Both the position numbers and the translations under genes were made by a program. The notes beneath the pieces are model-generated. The model did not search any database. It saw only the letters and a list, made by a program, of their open reading frames with translations, and was not told where the DNA came from. Below, in pieces: positions 20,301 to 29,300 of a stretch of 64,000 nt of DNA. Each line of letters opens with the position of its first letter. The first letter of the stretch is position 1. This DNA is from JACKHA01 sp041401985 (lineage in GTDB: Bacteria; Planctomycetota; Phycisphaerae; Phycisphaerales; UBA1924), in the NCBI GenBank assembly GCA_041401985.1, contig JAWKTE010000005.1, forward strand, positions 150,384-214,383. The letters are read 5' to 3'.

Positions 20301-23300
20301 CGTTCGAGCGGGTCGAGCAGATGCTGGCGGACCTGTCGGCGGTGCCGATCGAGCGTGGGCTGCGGATCGTGCCGATCGCCAACGCGGACGCCGCGGCGGT
20401 TCGGGACCGGGCCGTGGCGATCTACGACGCCCAGGTGGCCCAGATCCCTGGCGCGAACCCGGTCGAGGTGACGGTGGACCAGGAGAGCAACTCGCTCTCG
20501 GTCGTGGCCGACGCGGAGGCGATGCAGCGGTTCATGCGGGTGCTCGATGAACTGCAGCGTCAGGCCGGGCCGGCGCGCGAGATCAGGCTCATCGACCTGC
20601 GTCTGGCGCGGGCGACCGAGGTGGTCGCGTTCCTGGAGGACCTGGTGAACTCGTCGGCGTCGTTCCGAATCGGCGGCGGGGCCGACCCGGTGTTCGAGGC
20701 GATCGAGACGACCAATCAGCTGATGGTCGCGGCCCAGCCGGGGCAGTTGCCCCTGCTCGAGGCGCTGGTGCGGAACCTGGACAACCAGCAGTCGGCGGAG
20801 CGCCCGCCGCTGCGGATCCTGCGGTTGCGCGCGACCGACGCGACGAACCTGGCCGACGTGCTCAACCGCACGTACAACCAGCGTCCGATCGAGCAGCGGG
20901 CCCGCCTGCCGGTGGAGATCCAGGCCGACGGCGTGACCAACACGCTGATCGTCTCGGCCCACCCGGACGTGCTGCCGGAGATCGAGGGGATCGTCCGCGA
21001 ACTGAATGACGCGCAGCTCCAGGACGCCGAGGGGCGCGAGATCCGCATCTTCCCGCTGCGGTATGCGCGGGCGGACGAACTGGCCCGGACGATCGACCAG
21101 ATGTTCCCCGAGCCGCCGGTGCCGATCGACGCGCGCGGGCGTCCGATGCCGCAGCTGCGCCAGCCGCGCGAGGTGGTGGTGCGGGCCGATCGCGGCACGA
21201 ACGCGCTGATCGTCGATGCGCCGGTGGCCCGCCTTGCCGGGTTCCAGCAGATCGTCGAGAGCCTCGACCAGCGGAACGTGGAGGAGGGGATCGAACTCAG
21301 GTCTTACCGCGTGCAGCGGGCGGAACTGAACGCCGTCGCGACGACGATCCGGAACCTGGCGGCCAGCGGGGCGCTGCAGTCCGCCCAGCGCCCGGTGAGC
21401 GTGGACGTCGAGCCAGTCAGCCGGACTGTCATCGTCTCCGGCCCGGCCGAGATCTTCGACCAGGTCGAGCGCGTGCTGGCCGACCTGGACGGCCCGCCGG
21501 ACCGCCCGGCGACGGCCCTGAAGTTGTACCGTCTCGAGCACGCGCGGGCCGACCGCCTCCAGCCGCTGCTCAGCCAGTTGCTGGTGACGCGCCTGCGCGA
21601 GCAGCGCGAGCACTCGGGCGAGTCGGTCGTCGATCTGGACAGCCTGATCGACATCGCCGCCGACGCCGCGACCAACACGCTGATCATCTCGGCGCCCGAG
21701 CCGCTGCTGCCGGTGGCGGAGGAATTGATCCGCGCGCTCGACACCGAGGCCGCGGCCATCGGGCGGAACGTCATCCGCGTCGTGCCGCTGACGTACGCCG
21801 AGGCCTCGCAGGTCGCCGGCACGCTGAACCAGGCCGTCGCGACGATGGACCTGCCCAGCGGGACGCGTCCATCCATCATCGCCTCGGCCGGGGGCAACGC
21901 GCTGATCCTGTCGGGCGCCGATGCGGACCTCAAGAAGGTCGAGGAACTTATCCAGCCGCTGGATGCCCGCCCGACCGACGAGGACACGCTCGCGGTCGAG
22001 ACGTTCCAGCTCGAGCACACAGATGCCGCGGCCCTGTCCGCCACCGTGCAGCGCCTGCTCAGCGAGCAGTCGCAGGTCGACTTCCGCCTGCTGCAGTTGC
22101 AGGTCCGCTACGGCGACCGCTCGCGCCTGTATGCCCCGCCGCCGGTGCGCGTCGAGGCCGCGCCGCGCCAGAACGCGCTGATCGTCTCGGCCCCCGCGGG
22201 CACGATCGATCTGGCCCGCAGCATCATCGAACGCCTCGACCAGCCGGCGGATCGCGCCGACCAGACCGCGACCATCTTCACGCCCATGCGCGGCGATCCG
22301 TCGCGCCTGGCCCAGACCGTCTCGCGCATGGTGGCCGCGACGTTCCCGCAGGCGCGGCGTCCGCTGGAACTCGTGCCCGATGCCGCGACCGGCTCGATCG
22401 TGATCCTCGGCACGCCGGAGCAGTCGGCCGAGGCCGCGCGCCTGCTGGCGGAGTTCGACGATCGCGCGGTGGCGCTGCCCGATGCGCAGATCCAGGCGTT
22501 CGACCTGGCCTCGGCCGACGCGGCCAGCGTCGCGTCGATGGTCCAGTCGATGTTGCAGGACCGCTCCCGCTGGCCCGAGCCGCTGCGACAGGCCGAGCGG
22601 GCCGGGCTGGCGATCCCCTCGCCAATGGTCAACACCGACCGGGCCAGCAACCGGCTGCTCGTGTCGGCCCCGTCGCTGCTCATGCCCGTGGCGGTCAACC
22701 TGATCGGCACGCTCGACCAGGCCCCGCGCGGCGAGGCGGTCGAGGTCTCCGTGTTCCGCCTGACGCGCGGCGACGCGGCGTCGGCGGCCCCGGCCCTGCG
22801 CTCGGCCCTGGAAGCCGATCGTCGCCCCGGCAGCCCCGCGCCCGTCGTCAACGCCGACGCGGCCAGCAACACGCTCGTCATCGCGGCCTCCGCCGAGCAG
22901 ATGCCCAAGGTGCGCGAACTCATCGCGGGCGTGGACCAGGCGGTCGAGCCGGCGGGCATCGGCGTGCGCACGGTGTTCCTGCGGCATGCGAGGGCCGAGT
23001 CGGTCGCCCCGATCGTCGAGAGCGTGCTGACCAGGCAGGACGACGCCCAGCAGCAGATGCGCCGCAACGTGTGGTGGTTCGACCCGAGCATGCTCGAAGC
23101 GGAGCCGGACATCCGCGTCGCCGCCGAGCCGCGCCTGAACGCGGTGGTCGTATCCGCGCCCGCGGCGGTGCTGGAACTGGCCGAGCAACTCGTGCGGGAA
23201 CTCGACGTCTCGCCGCAGGGGCCGGACCCCTCGCGCCGGATGGTGCGGGTGATCCCGATCGCCAGTGCGGATGCGTCGACGCTGGCCGAGTCGATCTCGG

Positions 23301-26300
23301 CGATGTTCGGCGACGATCTGGTCGGCGAGGCTCCGCCGGTGATCCGCGTCGATGCGTCGAGCAACGCGCTGATCGTGCGGGCCTCGAACGAGCAGATGCA
23401 GCGGATCGAGTCGCTGGCCCGCGAGATCGACGCGGCCAGTTTCTCCTCCAGCCGCCAGATGCGCATGGTGCCCGTGGACCGCTCGCGGGCCGACGCCGCG
23501 GCCATGGCCCAGACCATCCGCCAGATCATCGAGCAGCGTTCGGGCGTACGCGTCGAAGTGATCTCGGTCGATGAACTCATGCAGCGCGGCCAGCCCGGCG
23601 GCGAGGACCCGGACGACGACAAGGGCGGCCCCAAGAAGGGGCTTTCGCGCGAGCGGGCGGACCCGGCCGAACCTGCTGGGCCCGCTGAATCACGCGGGCC
23701 CCTCGCGGCCGATCCGCTTGCGACGCCAGACCCGAGCCGTGGCGCGACCGCCGCCGTGCTCAGCGCGATGATGGGCGACTACGCCCCGCCGGGCTCGAGC
23801 GTGTCCACCGGCCCATCCACGGGGGCCATCGCCGCCGAACTCTGGGGCTTCACGTCGCCCGAGCGGACGCCGAAGCGGGCCACGCCCGTGCCCGCCGCGC
23901 TACCAGCGCGCAACACCGCGGACCTCGCGGCCAGCCTGTGGACCAGCGCCGCGGTCGCAACGCCGGCACAGCCGACCCAGCCCGAGGCGCGCCCCGCAAC
24001 GCCGTCGCCCTCGCCGACGCAGCCCGCGGCCAGCCCGACGCCCGAACCGCCACCCGCCGAGAGCGCCGCCGGCTCGATCACCATCGCCGTCGATCCGCGC
24101 ACCAACTCGCTGCTGGTCATTGGCTCGCCCCGCCTGACCGACCAGGTCGCCGCCCTCGCCGATGACCTGGCCTCGCAGATCCCGCCGGAGCCGACCACGG
24201 TCCGCGTGATCGCCCTGCCCGACTCGGCCGACCCGCAGTCGATCAACCAGATCATCCAGCAGACCGTCCGCCAGGTCGGGCGGGCCGAGCCCCGCAATCC
24301 GGGTGGGTTCACGGGCCCGGTCGCCTCCACGCCCGATCCCGCGGGCGGAGCCATTATCGTTTGGGCCAACGACACGGACTTTGCGGTGCTGGGCGACCTG
24401 ATCGCCGCGGTCGCCAGCCCGGCCGCTGCCGACACGCTCTCGGTCAAGATCTATCCGCTGCGCACGCTGACCGCTCCGGCCGCGGCCCGCGCGGTGAACG
24501 ACCTGCTCGGCACCAACCCGCGCGGCCGCCAGGCCCAGCGGATGCTCTCGCTCGCGCTGGCCGAGGAGCCCGGGCTGGCCCGGACCTTCGACCCGTCGCA
24601 GGTCCGCGTCACGCCCAATCCCGGCGGCACGGCCCTGATCGTCACCGGTCCGTCCGACGTGCTGCCGCTGCTGGACCGCTTCGTCGCGCTGATCGATCAG
24701 ACACCGGTGGCCGACCGCGCCTCGATCCGCCAGTACGCGCTGGCCAACGCCCGCGCGGGCGACCTGCTGCGCACGCTCCAGCCCCTCCTGAGGGCCCAGG
24801 CCCGCCAGGACGACTCGTCGCTGCCCGAGCCGGCGCTGGTGGCCGACGACCGGACCAACTCGCTGTTCATCACCGCCGCCGACGTGCAGCACGAGCAGAT
24901 CGAACTGCTCATCGCCGCGGCCGACGCCGAGACCAGCGAGCCCGACCTCGAACTGGCCATCATCACGCTCCAGCAGGCGATGCCCAGCACCGTCCAGCGG
25001 ATCGTCGAGCAGGTCATCATCGGGCGCGACCCGGCCCGGCGCGACCGCGTGCAGATCTCGGCCCAGGACAACTCGGCCCTGTTCGTCGTCCGCGCGCCCG
25101 CGGAAGACATCGAGCAGATCCGCGCCATCGTCGCGGAGGTGGACACCGCCGAGACCACGGGCCTGCCCGTGCGCACCGTGCGCCTCGAGCGGGCCGACGC
25201 CCAGAACGTCGCTCGCGCCCTGCAGCAGTTCTTCCAGGCCCGGGCCCAGGCCAGCGGACGCCCCGGGCAGCGGAGCGAGAACCGCGTGGCCATCACGGGC
25301 GACCGCCAATCGGGCGTGCTCGTGGTCGCCGCCAGCGACGAGGACTTCGCCCAGGTCCAGGCCATGGTGGCCGACTTCGACGCCCCGGCCGAGCACCGGG
25401 AGATGGTGTACCGGATCATCCGCCTCGAGAACGCGCTGGCCTCGGAGATCGAGACGACGATCGACCAGATCCAGTGGACGACGTTCGAGGAGCGGGTCTG
25501 GGGCAACCGCAACAACGACCAGATGCAGGACCGCCTGTACCTGACCGTCAACGACCGCCTGAACGCGGTGGTCGCGGTCGGGCAGGGCGAGATGATCGAC
25601 ACGGTCGAGGCGCTGGTCCGGGCGCTCGACGTGCCAACGGCCCGGGCCAACACCCGCACCGTCCGCACCGTACCGGTCGAGGGCTCCGCCGACCTTCGGG
25701 CCATCGCCAGCGTCATCGAGGACGCGATGCGCAACCCCGACCTGCCCTGGTGGCAGGACAACGACCCGGACGGCGTGATCGTCCAGGTCGACAACACACG
25801 CCGATTGGTCATCCTCGTCGGGCCGGGCGCGAAGGTGGACCAGGCCGCCGACTTCGTTGCCGAACTGGCGCGCGAGCCGGACCGGGCCGGGCGCGTGGTG
25901 ACAAGCATCGCGCTGGCGTACGCCGACGCCGACGCCGCGGCCCGCAGCCTGAACCAGTTCTTCCGCGACCGCAACCGGGCCGCCGGGCGCCCGCTGGAGT
26001 CGATCTCGATCATCGGCTCCAGCGCGGGCAACGTGCTGCTCGTCTCGGCCGACGAGGAGACGATGCCGCTGCTGCGTGAGATGGTCGGGCAGGTCGATCG
26101 CCCGGAGATGGGCGACGACCGCACGATCGAGGTCTACGCGCTTCGCAACGCCCGGGCCGCGGAAACCGCGACCACAATCCGGAACACCTTCCCGCGCACC
26201 GGGCGCAACGACGAGCAGGTGATCGTCACGCCGCTGGCCTCGAGCAACTCGCTGGTCGTGTCGGCGCCGCGGAACATGCTGGCCAACGTCGACACGCTCA

Positions 26301-29300
26301 TCGCGCAGCTCGACGCCCCGCTGACCGACGCCCAGGGCACGATGGTCACGGTGCCGCTGGCCTCGGCCCGGGCCGCCGACGTGGCCCGCGCCCTCCAGGA
26401 TGCCCTGCCGGACTCGGTGCAGGTCCGCATCACGCCGGTCGAACGCTCCAACGCGATCCTGCTCTCCGGTTCCGAAGAGGCCGTGAGCCTCGCCGTCCGC
26501 CAGATCGAATCGCTCGACACCGAGCCGGTCCGCTCGCTCCGCGAGTTCCGGCGCGTCGTGCTCGACGCCGCCACCGCCCGCGACGTGGCCTTCAACATCC
26601 GCGCCCTGCTCCGGGCCCGCGGGCTCGCCACCAATGCCGACGCCCCGACCATCGAGTACTCCGAGCCCGACAACGCCCTGCTCATCTCCGCCGCCCGCGA
26701 CCAGATCGACCAGATCATGCAGATGGTCGACCAGCTCGACATCTCGCCGACCGCCGGGATGCGGACCGAGTTCGTCCGGCTCGAGCACGCCGAGGCCGAG
26801 ACCGCCGCGCGCGCGCTGGAGGTCTTCTACGGCGACTTGGCCTACGCCGCAGCCACGCCCGCGGCCCGCAACGTCACCATCGTGCCAGACCCGGCGACCA
26901 ACTCGTTGGTCATCCACGCCGCCGAGGCCGAGTGGTCAGGCATCCAGGCCCTGCTCGAACGCCTGGACTCGCCCGAGTACGACATCTCGCGCCAACTGGC
27001 CCTCATCCCGCTGGCCCATGCCGACGCGGCCTCCGTCGCCCGCACACTCAACGAAGGCTTCCGCGCCCCGCTCGAGCAGCAGTTCCAGCGCGACCAGGCC
27101 CGACGCGCCGCCGAGCAGCAACGCCGCGGCGGCGGTCAGGACCCGCAGGGCAACCAGACCCCGGCCGCCGGCCCGCCCGTGCTCATCGCGCCCGAGGACA
27201 CGCCCAGCGTCGCCGCCGAGCCGCAGACCAACTCGCTGGTGGTCTTCGCCAGCCGCGACGACATCGAGCGCATCCGCGCGCTGGTCGAGCAACTCGACGT
27301 GCCGGGCTTCGCCCGCCTGCCCGAGGCCCACGTGATACCGATCGTCGGGGCCGAGGCCCGCGACATCGCCGAGGCCGTGCGCCAGATGTACGTGAGCACC
27401 CTGCCGCGCGAGGCCGGATCGAACCGCTCGGTCATCGTCTGGGGCGATCCGGCGAGCAACTCGGTGCTGGTTCGTGCCAGCAGCGACGAACTGGTCGCGA
27501 TCCGCAGCCTCATCACATCGCTGCTGCGTGAAGGGCTGACGACCCAAGCCGTGCCACGCATCCTCCGCCTCGTGGCCGCGCCGTCCGTTCGCGTCCGCGA
27601 CACCCTTCGCACCACCTTCAACCCCATTGCCCGCCAGCGCGGCGAAGAACTGGCCATCGAGGCCGACCGCGCCTCCAACGCCCTGATCATCTCCGCCACG
27701 CCGGACCTGTACCGCCAGATCGAGTCGGTCGCCCAGGAACTCGACGCGATGGCGCCCCAACTCGGCGGCCAAGGGGCCGATGGCGGCCCCGTCGCCGGCG
27801 CCGGCCAGGCCGTGCTCATCATCGACATCACCAACAACGATCCCGCCGCCGTCCGCGACCTGCTCAACCAGATGGGCGTGACGCGACCGGCCCAGGGCGA
27901 CCGCCAGGGCCTCGTCTCCGAACCGGTCTCGATCGTTCCGCTCACCAGCCGTCGCGCCCTGGCCATCGTCGCGGCCCCTGCCGACGCCGAGACCGTCGCC
28001 GCCCTCGTCCGCGCCATCGACGCCGAGCCGGCCATCGCCGACCAGCACGTCGCCACCATCCCGCTGCACCTGGCCAGCGCCGGCCCGATCGCCCAGACGC
28101 TCGAGAGCATGCTCGCGACCGACCGGAACGCCTCGGGCGCTTCCCCCTCGGCCGCGCTCACCGAGCAGATCCGCCGCCTCCGCCTCTCCGGCGTCGGGGC
28201 CAACCTCGAGAACATCCAGGTCGACCTCACCCGCCCCATCCGCATCGTCCCCGATGCCGCCTCCAACACCATTCTCATCGCCTCGACCGAGGGCAACGTC
28301 CGGGCCCTGACCGAGGTCGTCAAACTCCTCGACACCCTGCCCGTCGGCGAGGCGGTGGTCGTCCGCTTCTTCCCGCTCAACAACGCCTCGGCCGCCCGCA
28401 TCCGGGGCGTCATCAACGAACTTTTCGAGCGCGGCGACCAGATCCGGCGCATCCCCGGCACCAACCGCTCCGGTGTGCCCACGACCACCACCGGCCGCTC
28501 CCTCGCGGGGCAGGTCGCGGTCTCGGTCGACGAGCGCACGAACGCCCTGGTCGTCGCCGGACGCGAAGAGGCCGTGGCGCTGGTCGAAGTCCTCGTCCAG
28601 CAACTCGACTCCGACACCGCGGCCTCGTGGGTCGAACCGGAGATCATCACCCTCCAACACGCCGACGCGATCGACCTGGCCCGCACCCTCGACGCCGTGC
28701 TCATCCAGGGCTCGGTCGACGACCCCGACGCGACGGCCCTGGCCCGCCAGTTCGGTCGCCTCCGCATGGCCCGCGAGGGCGCCCGCCCGGACCAGATGCT
28801 CCAGGCCGACATCTTCCGCCCCGTCGCCGGGCTGGCCATCACGCCCGAGGAGTCGCTCAACGCGCTCATCGTCGTCGCGACGCCCGCAAACGTCTCGGTC
28901 GTGCGTGAACTCGTCTCGATGCTCGACGTCGAGGCCGCGGCCGCGTCCAACACCGTCCGCATCTTCCCGCTGCGATTCGCCACCGCCGACCGCATCGCCG
29001 CGGTCCTCCGCGAGACGTTCCGCCAGCGCGAGCAGGTCGGCACCACCCGCCCCGAGGACCAGGTCGTCGTCTCGTCGGACCTGCGGACCAACTCGCTGGT
29101 GGTCTCCACCAGCCCCCGCTCGTTCGAGATCGTCGAGAGCCTGCTGTCGACCCTCGACGCCGAGCAGGCCAGCCCCGCCGTGGGCATCCACATCATCCGC
29201 GTCGACGGCGTCGACGTCGCGGCCCTGGCCCCGCGCCTCCAGAACCTGATGCGCGAGCGCCTCGACGCCCAGCGCATCACCGGCGAACGCTCCAGCCCGT

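Noticed and set aside
19175..21495. The secretin repeats as an assembly duplication
   Set aside because: The two five-domain blocks are clearly diverged at DNA and protein level, so they are not an assembly copy of the same reads.
17264..23188. A 1,974-residue open frame on the minus strand opposite the secretin
   Set aside because: It is an antisense shadow of the GC-rich secretin gene: composition is dominated by Arg, Asp, His and Gly, there is no recognisable domain, and it lies fully under a gene with strong protein evidence.
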